Assembly (NCBI GenBank): GCA_938029725.1
Contig: CALHGE010000038.1
Location: 1-50,933, forward strand
From: an uncultured Flavobacteriaceae bacterium
GTDB lineage: Bacteria; Bacteroidota; Bacteroidia; Flavobacteriales; Flavobacteriaceae
Length of the DNA stretch: 50,933 nt
Reading direction: 5' to 3'
Of this stretch, positions 16,251 through 24,605 are shown in pieces (position 1 is the first letter of the stretch; each line of letters begins with the position of its first letter). The position numbers and the translations under genes are program-made. The notes below the pieces were generated by a model that saw only the letters and a program-made list of their open reading frames with translations, had not been told where the DNA came from and ran no database searches.

Positions 16251-17312
16251 ATGCGATTAAAAAATGTAGTAACCCTAGTAGCTCTCGGAATTTTAACCAT
16301 AGCGTGTGAAAGTGACGATGTAAAAGATTTTGAGCCTTTGGTAGTAGGAGATTACCAATCTGGTATTTTAGTCAGTAATGAAGGGCCTTTCAGTAATGGT
16401 ACAGGAACTGTATCTTTTATTTCTGATGATTTTGAGACGGTAGAAAGTGCCATTTATAACCAAGTAAATAATGAAGATTTAGGAAATATTGTACAGTCAA
16501 TAGGGTTTACCGAGGATAAGGCTTATGTAGTGGCTAATAATTCAAATACAATTGCAGTAGTAGATCGTTTTACTTTTGAAAAAGAAGCTACTATCACTAC
16601 AGGCTTGATTAATCCAAGATATTTTATTTCAGTTAATGGAAAAGGTTATGTCACTAATTGGGGAGACACGGGTGATGATACTGATGATTTTATTGCCATA
16701 ATCAATTTGACAACCAACACTGTTGAAGGAACCATACCCGTTGATTTTGGTCCAGAGGAAATCATTGCTAATGCGAATACAATTTATGTAGCCCATCAAG
16801 GAGCATTTGGTCAGAACAATACAATCTCTGTAATTGATGCAGCTCTAGATCAAGTTGCTACAACAATTACCGTTGGCGACGTGCCTAAGGCTCTACAATT
16901 AGATGCAGCCAATAACTTATGGGTGCTATCTTCGGGGAAACCTTCTTTTAGCGGCGAGGAAACTGCAGGTTCTTTAGCTAAAATTAATACAAGTACAAAT
17001 GCGGTAGCATCGAGTTTAGATTTTACAACTACCGAGCACCCAAATCATTTGGGATATGATGGTACTAATCTGTACTATACATTAGATGGGGCGGTTTACA
17101 GCATTAGTACTTCAGCAACAAGCCTTCCAATGGAAAAAACTTTTGATGGTATTGCTGCGTATGCTATGACTGTTAAAGATGGAAAACTATATACGACCGA
17201 TGCTAAAGATTTCGCAAGTAACGGCAGTTTGAGTATTTATGATTTAAATACGAAAGAGGAACTGATGACTTTTGAACTTGGAATTATTCCTGGTGGCATT
17301 TATTTTAACTAA
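16251..17312 (+). CDS. Surface-type beta-propeller lipoprotein, BtuG-like candidate
   Basis: A 353-residue lipoprotein (LVALGILTIAC lipobox, Cys at residue 19) followed by ESDDVKDFE. That acidic run after the Cys resembles the lipoprotein export signals described for Bacteroidota surface lipoproteins. The rest is a YncE/DUF5074-like propeller with repeated blades such as NTIAVVDRFTFEKEATITTG, DFIAIINLTTNTVEGTIPV and NTISVIDAALDQVATTITVG. In Bacteroides, BtuG is a seven-bladed surface lipoprotein that captures B12 and docks on BtuB. Position (3 bp after btuB, under the riboswitch), fold and lipidation all agree with that role here. Function is inferred, because many YncE-like propellers are unrelated to B12. 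Confidence 0.85.
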   Translation: MRLKNVVTLVALGILTIACESDDVKDFEPLVVGDYQSGILVSNEGPFSNGTGTVSFISDDFETVESAIYNQVNNEDLGNIVQSIGFTEDKAYVVANNSNTIAVVDRFTFEKEATITTGLINPRYFISVNGKGYVTNWGDTGDDTDDFIAIINLTTNTVEGTIPVDFGPEEIIANANTIYVAHQGAFGQNNTISVIDAALDQVATTITVGDVPKALQLDAANNLWVLSSGKPSFSGEETAGSLAKINTSTNAVASSLDFTTTEHPNHLGYDGTNLYYTLDGAVYSISTSATSLPMEKTFDGIAAYAMTVKDGKLYTTDAKDFASNGSLSIYDLNTKEELMTFELGIIPGGIYFN

Positions 17313-17328
17313 AAAAAGGAGCGCAAAT

Positions 17329-17362
17329 AAAAAAGGCTTGGATAATGATCCAAGCCTTTTTT
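17329..17362. terminator. Bidirectional rho-independent terminator
   Basis: Perfect 15-bp inverted repeat (aaaaaaggcttggat at 17329-17343, atccaagcctttttt at 17348-17362) with a 4-base loop. It has T-tracts on both strands and lies between the convergent BtuG-like and S41 genes, so it can serve both. Confidence 0.92.
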
Positions 17363-17379
17363 GCGCGCTATTATTCAAC

Positions 17380-18867
17380 CTATTGCATGTCAATAAATGG
17401 TACCTCAGTAACATACATATTATCCTTTGCAGGGGTAAACATTTTTGAGTTAGTGAATTCATTAACTGGAAATTGTGCTGTAAGGTTTCGTTTACCAGAA
17501 ACAAGCCCTGTAATAAGTTCTATGGCTTTAGCCAATAAAGGTTCGTTTTGATCGCCTAGAACGCCCATGTTCATCAAATCTTCTTTTAGCTCAAAGTCAG
17601 GTGCTAAGCCAGCGGTATAATCAGAGAAACCATCAGCATTTTCATTTCTACCTATCAAAGGTTGAATGGCCCAGTTGTTTCCAACTTTAATTTGATTTTT
17701 TCGCTCTGGGTTGTAGATATACCTATTTTCTCGATCGTCAACTAAGGTAACCGAAAATTCATTTTTCCCTCTGGTGAGATCTCCTATTTGAATTACATCT
17801 AGATAAGGTTCGAGTCCGTTTATAACTAACTCTGTTGCAGAAGCTGACCCTTGTGAAGTTAAAATATACACTTTAGCTAAATTCAAAGTGGTAACACCAG
17901 CGCCACTGCTAGTTTTATCTAAGAAAAAACGACGCACATCTTCATTGTTTTTTTCTAAAACCGCTTGATACTTATTGTTGTATCGGGCTTTTAGAAAGAG
18001 GTCATTGGTGTTGGTGCCATAAATCATGCTCGAAAGAAGCACTGAACTGTTTACACTACCGCCCGGATTGTATCTCATATCAACCACTAGATTTGTTACG
18101 CCCCCCGACTTAAATCGGCCAAATACGGCATTCAGTTGATCATCATATTCATTTGTAAACCCGTTGTATACCAAGTACCCAATTTTCTCACTATTAATTT
18201 CAAAGATTTTATCAAGAAAAATAGGGTTCTCAGCTAAGCCTTCGCGCTTCGTCAAAGCAACTTCTTTTCCATTTAAAATGAATTCATTATCTACGAAATC
18301 TGCCATACTTAAGGTATAGCTCGTTACATCTCCAAACAATAAATCTCTAAAATTACTAGATGTTAGTGGCTGACCATCAACCGCTGTAAAAATCTCACCG
18401 CGACTAATATCTTTATCTGCTGCATCTGATCCAGCAATAATATAGCGTACAAGACCAAAAACAGTATCACTACCGGTAAAACTAATCAAACCGAACTCTA
18501 AGCCGTTACTCTTTGAAATTCCTGCTAAAGAATTGGTAAGCGTAGTATAGTCATCAGAAAAGAAACTAAAACGGTCTTCCGAAAATCGTAGTTTATCGGT
18601 AAAAAAGGCAGTAGGGTCAAGCTCTGATTTTAAAAATTCAGTATAGTCTGTTGTACCTGTTTCACTAATAGGAAATCGGTCGTCCGCTAAATCTGGTACT
18701 TCTTCTTGCCAAAAGTACCAGTAGTTCATAGCCTTCCACATAAAGTCTTGCACATCAAGACCTGCATTGGGTGCTACGCTGACTGTTGGCGGTATTGCAA
18801 AACCGTCATCCTTTTTACTGCATGAGAATATTGCAAATACGAATAGAATACCTAATATTTTCCTCAT
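17380..18867 (-). CDS. S41-family peptidase lipoprotein (C-terminal-processing type), copy 1
   Basis: A 495-residue secreted lipoprotein (GILFVFAIFSC, Cys at about residue 16), then SKKDDGF. A Lys followed by two acidic residues just after the Cys is like the K(D/E)2 surface-export signal known from Capnocytophaga. It has an N-terminal helical region with FMWKAMNYWYFWQEEVPDLA, a PDZ-like part (GEIFTAVDGQPLTSSNFRDL) and the S41 core. In the core, NLVVDMRYNPGGSVNSSVLL precedes the nucleophile region TSQGSASATELVINGLEPY. The general-base Lys is in TRGKNEFSVT. It appears active. It is 49 bp downstream of a close paralogue on the same strand. The substrate is unknown. Confidence 0.92.
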   Translation of the reverse strand: MRKILGILFVFAIFSCSKKDDGFAIPPTVSVAPNAGLDVQDFMWKAMNYWYFWQEEVPDLADDRFPISETGTTDYTEFLKSELDPTAFFTDKLRFSEDRFSFFSDDYTTLTNSLAGISKSNGLEFGLISFTGSDTVFGLVRYIIAGSDAADKDISRGEIFTAVDGQPLTSSNFRDLLFGDVTSYTLSMADFVDNEFILNGKEVALTKREGLAENPIFLDKIFEINSEKIGYLVYNGFTNEYDDQLNAVFGRFKSGGVTNLVVDMRYNPGGSVNSSVLLSSMIYGTNTNDLFLKARYNNKYQAVLEKNNEDVRRFFLDKTSSGAGVTTLNLAKVYILTSQGSASATELVINGLEPYLDVIQIGDLTRGKNEFSVTLVDDRENRYIYNPERKNQIKVGNNWAIQPLIGRNENADGFSDYTAGLAPDFELKEDLMNMGVLGDQNEPLLAKAIELITGLVSGKRNLTAQFPVNEFTNSKMFTPAKDNMYVTEVPFIDMQ

Positions 18868-18916
18868 TTAGTTTTTTTTATACTTTAAAACCGAATTAAG
18901 CTTAAGGCTATTATTT

Positions 18917-20446
18917 TTAATTTTTACCAGTGTTAGGTTTTATCAAACCGTCCATCAGCATCATGTTATTCGTTGCCTTCATAACGGCTGAACTAGAAAT
19001 AAGATCAACAGGAAAAATAGGTTCACTACTAAACTTTGAGCTAGTACCAATAATTTCAGTTAATGCCAACGCTAATAAAGGTTCAGTTGAAGGATTTCCT
19101 AAGTTACCTAGCCTACCAACATCTTCACGAAGTTCTTTGTTTGGTGCTAATCCGCCTGTATAATTAGAAAAACCATCAGCATTTTCATTTCTACCTAAAA
19201 GTGGCTGTATTGCCCATTGATTGTTAGGATTTATATTAGCTTCTCGATCTTCATCATAGAAGAAGTTATTTTCTCTGTCATCCACAAAAGTAACAGAAAA
19301 TTCATTTTTACCAACCGTTGTCGTTCCAATATGTACCACATCAATATAGGGCTCTAAACCGTTCATTACCAATTCACTTGCAGATGCTGTAGATGAAGTG
19401 GCAATAATAAATACTCTTGTAAGGTTAAGTTCATTTATGGGTGAACCACCAATGGTAGTAGCAATAAAATTACGCTCACCGTCGCCAGCACTAAAGGTCG
19501 ATTGAATTTTGGTGTTGTACCGTGCTTTTAAGAAAACTTCGTTGGTATTTGCCCCGTAAACCGAACTGGCAATTTGAACAGCAGAACTCACTCGACCACC
19601 ACCATTATATCTAAAATCAAGAATGAGCTCGTCAATACCAGCTGCTTTAAATTCTCCGAAAGCATCATTTAATTGTTCATCATAAGCGGCCACAAATGAA
19701 TTGTACATCAGGTAGCCGATTTTAAGTCCGTTTTGTTCAATGACCTGCTTAATTAGAATAGGGTTTTCGCTTAGCCCTTCTTGCTTAGTTAAACTCAATA
19801 CTCTACCAGTGGGTGAAATAGTATTGTTTTGTAATGATGCAAAATTTAAGGAGTAGGTATCTAAGTCACCAAACAGTAAGTCAGCATAGTTGCCCAGTGT
19901 CAGGTCAGTACCGTTTACACCAATGAATATATCACCACGCTTAATATCTTTTCCATCTGCATCAGACCCCGGTACAATGTACCGCACATATCCAAACACG
20001 CCTGTTGCATCACCATACCTACTTAATCCGAATTCAACGCCATCACTTTTTGATACACCTTGAAACCTTTGTACCAGATCTTTGTAATTTTCACTTAGAA
20101 AACTAAAACGATCAATAGCAGCAGCATCACCTACAATGTTCTGATGTTGGTAGCATATCTTATAGAAGAAATCAGCAGGGTCTGACTCAGAAGCTAAAAA
20201 TTCAGCATAATCTGCTTCTACATCAGTTTTAGAATCTGCTAAATCAGCAACATCGGCCTGCCAAAAGTAGAAAGCATTCATCGCCTGCCACATAAAATTT
20301 TGAACAGGGTAATCAGCAACAGATTTAATTGCATTAGTATCTGGCAATAAAGCATCATCAGTTGGTGTTTCAACTAAATCATCATTTGAGCTACAACTGG
20401 TAAATACAAACCCCATAGCGAGGAATAATAGGAGGTACTTTTTCAT
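18917..20446 (-). CDS. S41-family peptidase lipoprotein, copy 2
   Basis: Paralogue of the next gene, 509 residues from the ATG at 20446 (MKKYLLLFLAMGFVFTSCSS); the longer frame from 20530 would add 28 residues with no homology before the signal peptide. Lipobox VFTSC, then SSNDDLVE. Shared blocks are FMWQAMNAFYFWQADVADLA, GDIFIGVNGTDLTLGNYADL, ELILDFRYNGGGRVSSAVQI, the nucleophile region TSSTASASELVMNGLEPY and VGKNEFSVTFVDDREN with the catalytic Lys. It has a small insertion (about residues 95-105, FYKICYQHQNIVGD) absent from copy 1. The pair probably arose by tandem duplication and is co-transcribed. The 288-bp region upstream is shared with the divergent sigma-factor gene. Confidence 0.92.
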   Translation of the reverse strand: MKKYLLLFLAMGFVFTSCSSNDDLVETPTDDALLPDTNAIKSVADYPVQNFMWQAMNAFYFWQADVADLADSKTDVEADYAEFLASESDPADFFYKICYQHQNIVGDAAAIDRFSFLSENYKDLVQRFQGVSKSDGVEFGLSRYGDATGVFGYVRYIVPGSDADGKDIKRGDIFIGVNGTDLTLGNYADLLFGDLDTYSLNFASLQNNTISPTGRVLSLTKQEGLSENPILIKQVIEQNGLKIGYLMYNSFVAAYDEQLNDAFGEFKAAGIDELILDFRYNGGGRVSSAVQIASSVYGANTNEVFLKARYNTKIQSTFSAGDGERNFIATTIGGSPINELNLTRVFIIATSSTASASELVMNGLEPYIDVVHIGTTTVGKNEFSVTFVDDRENNFFYDEDREANINPNNQWAIQPLLGRNENADGFSNYTGGLAPNKELREDVGRLGNLGNPSTEPLLALALTEIIGTSSKFSSEPIFPVDLISSSAVMKATNNMMLMDGLIKPNTGKN

Positions 20447-20660
20447 TTTCTTTTTTTTTATGGTTCTTATTAAAGCAGCACGATACTTCGAAATTACAAA
20501 TCGTGGGCTACCTACGATATCAACTAACAATTCATTTTACAAAAACCCTACCATAATTGAGTATGGGTTAAGCGTATCTACCTGTATTCGTAAAACAATA
20601 ATCGTTCGTTGTCAAGTAATCCCCTAAAATAGGGACATTGCTAAGAATAAAAAATTTATT

Positions 20661-20685
20661 GTAACAAAATTCGTTATACTTCGTC
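20661..20685 (+). promoter_or_regulatory. Candidate ECF-type promoter of the sigma-factor operon
   Basis: GTAAC (20661-20665), 16 bases, then CGTC (20682-20685), 50 nt before the sigma-factor ATG. An AAC-type -35 and CGTC-type -10 with a 16-base spacer is the usual form of ECF-sigma promoters, so self-activation is plausible. This is a single site, so the evidence is modest. Confidence 0.4.
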
Positions 20686-20734
20686 TTCTTTATGTAAACG
20701 GTTCAGAAACGCTTACAAACAACAACCAACTAGA

Positions 20735-21244
20735 ATGCAGCAGGTAGAATTTTTAAATGTAGTAATGCCTTTCAAGGATAAGCTCTTTAGACTAGCAAAA
20801 CGCTTGTTGGTATCTACAGAGGAAGCTGAAGATGCGACCCAAGAAATTCTAATAAAATTATGGAGTAAGAATAGCTCTTTTGAGAAGTATAAAAATGTGG
20901 AAGCCTTTGCAATGACCATGACAAAAAATTTCTGTTTAGATAGATTAAAATCAAAACAAGCAGGAAATTTAAAACTTGTGCATAGTAATTATCAAGAAAA
21001 AGGAAGTCTTTTACAAAACCAAATAGAAGCAAAGGATAGTGTAAGTTGGGTAGAACGGATTATGGATGAGCTGCCAGAACAACAAAAGATGGTTTTGCAA
21101 TTACGAGATGTAGAGGAATATGATTATGATGAAATTTCCGAAATGCTTGACATGCAACCCACAGCGGTGAGAGTAGCTTTATCAAGAGCTAGAAAAACAG
21201 TAAGAGAAAAATTAGTACAAAAACATAACTATGGAATCGGATAA
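20735..21244 (+). CDS. ECF (extracytoplasmic function) RNA polymerase sigma factor
   Basis: A 169-residue sigma-70-type protein with only regions 2 and 4, as in ECF sigmas. Region 2 contains LVSTEEAEDATQEILIKLW (about 27-45) and AFAMTMTKNFCLDRLKSKQ. Region 4 contains MDELPEQQKMVLQLRDVEEY and the helix-turn-helix YDEISEMLDMQPTAVRVALSRARK (the motif spans about 131-154). It directs transcription of a small regulon, usually under an anti-sigma factor. The next gene overlaps its end by 14 bp and encodes a membrane protein fit for that job, and three DUF4252 genes follow as likely targets. The signal is unknown. Confidence 0.93.
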   Translation: MQQVEFLNVVMPFKDKLFRLAKRLLVSTEEAEDATQEILIKLWSKNSSFEKYKNVEAFAMTMTKNFCLDRLKSKQAGNLKLVHSNYQEKGSLLQNQIEAKDSVSWVERIMDELPEQQKMVLQLRDVEEYDYDEISEMLDMQPTAVRVALSRARKTVREKLVQKHNYGIG

Positions 21245-21668
21245 GATCGAAAAAATTATAGAAAAGTATTTTGAAGCAACAAGTACCGTTGCCGAGGAAG
21301 AAACACTTCGAAACTATTTCTCAAAGGAAGGTGTAGCAACGCATCTTGAGCAGTATGCGACCATGTTTCAGTATTTTTCTACCGCTAAAGAAGAAAAATT
21401 CACAAAACAAGTGCCTTTAGAGACTATAACTAGTGTTACTAAAAAAGGGTTCAATTTTAAGTGGCTTTCAATTGCAGCAGCAGGGCTTCTCATGTTTGGC
21501 ATCTATTTTGGTAAGATGTATAAAGAACAGCAAGACGCGGAGTATGCCTACCAAGAAACAAAAAAGGCAATGAATCTTTTAGCACAAAACTTTAGCAGAG
21601 GTACCGAAAAGGTAGCGTACCTAAACCAATTTGAAGAAACAAAACAAAAAATTTATAATGGAAAGTAA
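21231..21668 (+). CDS. Probable membrane anti-sigma factor
   Basis: A 145-residue single-pass protein. The N-terminal cytoplasmic part (DKIEKIIEKYFEATSTVAEE, then LRNYFSKEGVATHLEQY) resembles the short helical segment that starts many Bacteroidota anti-sigma proteins. A transmembrane helix lies at about 83-99 (WLSIAAAGLLMFGIYFG), followed by a short, charged extracytoplasmic helix with AYQETKKAMNLLAQNFSRGT. The 14-bp overlap with the sigma-factor gene implies translational coupling and near-equal synthesis. There is no zinc-binding HxxxCxxC motif, so it is not a ZAS-type anti-sigma. The role is inferred from position and topology. Confidence 0.75.
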   Translation: MESDKIEKIIEKYFEATSTVAEEETLRNYFSKEGVATHLEQYATMFQYFSTAKEEKFTKQVPLETITSVTKKGFNFKWLSIAAAGLLMFGIYFGKMYKEQQDAEYAYQETKKAMNLLAQNFSRGTEKVAYLNQFEETKQKIYNGK

Positions 21669-21696
21669 AAACCCTCAAACAATTAAAAATAACAAG

Positions 21697-22245
21697 ATGA
21701 AAAAATTTTTAATACTAACAGTAATGGCTTTATTGCCTTTAACAGGCTTCTCTCAGAGTATTTTCGATAAGTACGAAGATTTAGATGAAGTAAGTGCCGT
21801 AGTAGTAAACAAAAGCATGTTTAATCTTTTAGCGAAGATGGATGTTGATGTAGATGACCCTGAAGCTCAAGAGTATATGGATATGGCGCAGAGCCTAAGC
21901 GGGCTGAAAGTCTTTATCACACAAGACGCTAAGGTTTCAGCTGATATGAAAGGTGAGGTCACTAAATACCTTAAATCTTCTAAGATGGAAGAGTTAATGC
22001 GTGTAAAAGACAAAGATGCCAACGTGAAGTTCTATATCAGAAATGGTAAAGATGAAGACCATGTGAGCGAGTTGCTTATGTTCGTTACAGGTATGAAGAA
22101 AGCAGACATAGAAGTAAACGGGCGAAAGCTAGAAACGGTATTATTATCCTTAACCGGAGATATTGATTTGAACAAAATAGGTTCGCTCACCAAAAAAATG
22201 AATCTTCCTGAAGAGTTAAATAAAGCAGGTAAGAAAAATAAATAA
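21697..22245 (+). CDS. DUF4252 protein, copy 1 (secreted)
   Basis: A 182-residue exported protein of unknown function. The signal peptide is residues 1-19 (MKKFLILTVMALLPLTGFS), then QSIFDKYEDLDEVSAVVVNK, the start of the DUF4252 domain. A central segment KYLKSSKMEELMRVKDKDAN and the end segment VLLSLTGDIDLNKIGSLTKK are nearly identical to copy 2. I start at the ATG at 21697; the longer frame from 21631 overlaps the previous gene and lacks a signal peptide at its start. No catalytic residues are evident. It lies 28 bp after the anti-sigma gene in the same operon. Confidence 0.9.
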   Translation: MKKFLILTVMALLPLTGFSQSIFDKYEDLDEVSAVVVNKSMFNLLAKMDVDVDDPEAQEYMDMAQSLSGLKVFITQDAKVSADMKGEVTKYLKSSKMEELMRVKDKDANVKFYIRNGKDEDHVSELLMFVTGMKKADIEVNGRKLETVLLSLTGDIDLNKIGSLTKKMNLPEELNKAGKKNK

Positions 22246-22359
22246 AAATAGTTTCCTGAATTACCAGGGGTATTATAGTAACATCATCAATCAATTATTA
22301 ATCAATCCTAATAGTTCCCCATCACAAATAATATAGGGCTAGGATAAAAACACAAAGTC

Positions 22360-22911
22360 ATGAGAAAATTAAGTTTAGTAGTAGCAATCGCCTTATTACC
22401 TGTATTCGGTTTTTCACAATCTATCTTCGACAAGTATGAAGATATGGATAATGTAGGCACCGTAGTAGTCAACAAGAGTATGCTAGACCTAGCAGTAAAG
22501 TTTAGCAGTATGTCAGACGACCCAGAAGCTCAAGAATTTGCGGAAGTTGCTGGAGGAGTAGATGGAATCAAAGTCTTTATAACCGAAGACAAAGGGGTTG
22601 CAGCTAAGATGGCTTCGACCGTGAAAAAATATCTAAAATCGTCTTCTATGGAAGAGTTAATGCGCGTCAAAGACAAAGATGTAAATGTAAAGTTCTACAT
22701 CAAGGAAGGAAGAAATAAGGACCATGTTGGAGAACTTTTGATGTTCGTTTCTGGAATGAAAAACATCGATTTAGATGTAAACGGCAGAAAATTTGAAACT
22801 GTTTTGGTTTCGATGACTGGTGATATCGATTTAAATAAAATTGGGGCAATAACCAATAAGATGAATCTTCCTAAGGAGCTAAAAAAGGCAGAGAAAGATA
22901 CTAGAAACTAA
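22360..22911 (+). CDS. DUF4252 protein, copy 2 (secreted)
   Basis: A 183-residue paralogue of the preceding gene. It has a signal peptide MRKLSLVVAIALLPVFGFS, then QSIFDKYEDMDNVGTVVVNK. The shared middle block is KYLKSSSMEELMRVKDKDVN, and the end block is VLVSMTGDIDLNKIGAITNK. DNA identity over the middle block (about 22648-22700 against 21988-22040) is high with mostly third-position changes, which shows a fairly old tandem duplication under purifying selection. It is followed by a third, more divergent member. The function is unknown, and export to the periplasm or surface is expected. Confidence 0.9.
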   Translation: MRKLSLVVAIALLPVFGFSQSIFDKYEDMDNVGTVVVNKSMLDLAVKFSSMSDDPEAQEFAEVAGGVDGIKVFITEDKGVAAKMASTVKKYLKSSSMEELMRVKDKDVNVKFYIKEGRNKDHVGELLMFVSGMKNIDLDVNGRKFETVLVSMTGDIDLNKIGAITNKMNLPKELKKAEKDTRN

Positions 22912-23006
22912 TTGAGAATTTAGTTGGCAGAAGTAGTACCCAGTTTTAATTTAAAAAACCGGCGTGCTACTGCTGCTAATTTTATTCAACTAAATACATA
23001 GTAAAA

Positions 23007-23546
23007 ATGAAAAATAGGTATGGAGTATTACTTTTTATGTTCGTGGTAACACTATCAAGTTGTTCCTCTGAACAGAGTCTTCAAGAATATTACGTAGACA
23101 ATTCAGAAAACCCAAACTTTTTGTCGTTTGATGTTCCTGTGAGTATTCTCAATCTTACGGAAGCTGATTTGTCAGAGAAAGAAATGGAAGCCATATCCTC
23201 CTTAAAAAAATTGGATATTTTGGCCTTTAAAAAGACCGCGGAGAACACCTTGGACTATAGCACAGAAAAAACAAATATAAAAGCGATTCTTAAAAATGAA
23301 GATTTCATTGAGTTGATGAAAATGAATACACCTTATGGTAACGCAACAGTGAAGTATTTGGGTGATGATGATGCCATTGATGAGGTTATTATATATGGTG
23401 ATAACAAGGAGAAAGGTTTTGCTTTGATTCGTGTTCTAGGTACTGATATGAACCCTGCTAACATGTTGCAGTTGCTACAGGCAATTCAGAAGTCAGATTA
23501 TAAAGGGGAAGGCTTCGAGAAACTAGAAGGTTTATTGAAAGGCTAA
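23007..23546 (+). CDS. DUF4252-like lipoprotein, copy 3
   Basis: A 179-residue lipoprotein (YGVLLFMFVVTLSSC lipobox, Cys at residue 19). It is more divergent than copies 1 and 2 but keeps the same layout: an N-terminal beta segment (NFLSFDVPVSILNLTEADLS), a central helical part ending in FIELMKMNTPYGNATVKYLG, and a C-terminal LIRVLGTDMNPANMLQLLQA that corresponds to the GDIDLNKIG block of the others. It is the last gene of the sigma-led operon and is followed at once by a strong terminator. Lipidation separates it from its soluble paralogues, so it may anchor a complex. That last point is a guess. Confidence 0.85.
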   Translation: MKNRYGVLLFMFVVTLSSCSSEQSLQEYYVDNSENPNFLSFDVPVSILNLTEADLSEKEMEAISSLKKLDILAFKKTAENTLDYSTEKTNIKAILKNEDFIELMKMNTPYGNATVKYLGDDDAIDEVIIYGDNKEKGFALIRVLGTDMNPANMLQLLQAIQKSDYKGEGFEKLEGLLKG

Positions 23547-23566
23547 TTAAAAAACTTTGAATTTGT

Positions 23567-23602
23567 AAAACCCCTCTAAGGACTAATCCTTAGAGGGGTT
23601 TT
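23567..23602 (+). terminator. Rho-independent terminator of the sigma/DUF4252 operon
   Basis: Perfect 16-bp stem (aaaacccctctaagga / tccttagaggggtttt) with a 4-base loop, 20 nt past the third DUF4252 stop. Confidence 0.92.
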
Positions 23603-23670
23603 AAGTTTAACAAAATAAGAATTCTAAGTTTATGTATCTGTTCATTTTTTATTTATTGATTCCTTATCCC

Positions 23671-23678
23671 TATTTTTG
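23671..23678 (+). promoter_or_regulatory. Probable -7 element for the MscS gene
   Basis: TATTTTTG matches TAnnTTTG and lies 41 nt before the mscS ATG. The only near TTG is 12 nt upstream, closer than the usual 17-23, so the -33 part is weak. Confidence 0.45.
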
Positions 23679-23718
23679 CTGCCACTATAAACAAGAATAC
23701 TAAATTTTAAAAATTACT

Positions 23719-24534
23719 ATGGAAGACGCACAAGTATGGATTGACAAGGGAATTGATTTCGCTGTTGAGTTCGGCCCCAAATTGATCGGAGCAATTCTCA
23801 TTTACATTATTGGATCTTGGGTTATCAAGAAATTAATAAATGTGCTCAAAAAAGGCATGAGCAGTCAAGATTACGATAAATCACTTCAAAAATTTCTTTT
23901 GAATTTGGCTAAATGGGCCTTAACTATTTTCTTAATTATTACAGTTATCTCTACTTTAGGAGTTGAAACTACTAGTTTGGCTGCGGTAATTGCGGCAGCA
24001 GGTTTAGCAATAGGTTTGGCTTTGCAAGGATCACTTTCTAATTTTGCCGGAGGTGTTTTAATTATCATTTTCAAGCCTTATAAAATTGGAGACCTTATCG
24101 AGGCGCAAGGCGTCACTGGAGTAGTAAAAGAAATAGAGATTTTTACCACTAAATTGACGACACCTGATAATAAGCTGGCTATTATACCCAATGGAGCAAT
24201 GGGTAATGGAAACATTATCAATTATACGGCAGAAGGTAAAATTCGTGTTGATACCATGGTTGGTATCGGATACGGCGAAGATATCAAAAAAGCAAAAGAT
24301 GCATTACTGGAGGTGTTGACTTCTAACCCTAAGGTCTTGCAAGATCCAGCCCCATCGGTTAATGTGGCTAACCTCGGAGACAGCTCGGTAGATTTAGCGG
24401 TTAGGCCATTTTGCAAACCTGAAGATTATTGGGATGTTTTCTTTGAAACAGTTGAAGGAAGTAAGCTAGCACTTGATAAAGCTGGTATTGAAATTCCTTA
24501 CCCACATGCTGTTGAAATACAGAAGGAAGGATAA
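23719..24534 (+). CDS. mscS: Small-conductance mechanosensitive channel, MscS family
   Basis: Inner-membrane homoheptameric channel that opens under membrane tension and protects from hypo-osmotic shock. The 271 residues are close to E. coli MscS. There are three transmembrane helices at about 18-36, 60-78 and 84-116. The pore-lining TM3 contains the Gly/Ala pattern AAAGLAIGLALQGSLSNFAG and is followed by the beta domain start KPYKIGDLIEAQG. The C-terminal alpha/beta vestibule includes IPNGAMGNGNIINYT, equivalent to the family PNG/N motif. It stands alone between two terminators, so it is a single-gene unit with its own promoter. Confidence 0.95.
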   Translation: MEDAQVWIDKGIDFAVEFGPKLIGAILIYIIGSWVIKKLINVLKKGMSSQDYDKSLQKFLLNLAKWALTIFLIITVISTLGVETTSLAAVIAAAGLAIGLALQGSLSNFAGGVLIIIFKPYKIGDLIEAQGVTGVVKEIEIFTTKLTTPDNKLAIIPNGAMGNGNIINYTAEGKIRVDTMVGIGYGEDIKKAKDALLEVLTSNPKVLQDPAPSVNVANLGDSSVDLAVRPFCKPEDYWDVFFETVEGSKLALDKAGIEIPYPHAVEIQKEG

Positions 24535-24557
24535 AAGATACAAAACTTATATGAATG

Positions 24558-24585
24558 AAAAAGACCGCTATAAAGCGGTCTTTTT
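24558..24585. terminator. Bidirectional terminator between mscS and purB
   Basis: 12-bp stem aaaaagaccgct/agcggtcttttt with loop ataa. It has a T-tract on each strand and lies between convergent genes. Confidence 0.92.
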
Positions 24586-24605
24586 TAATTTAAACCAGGC
24601 AAGTA

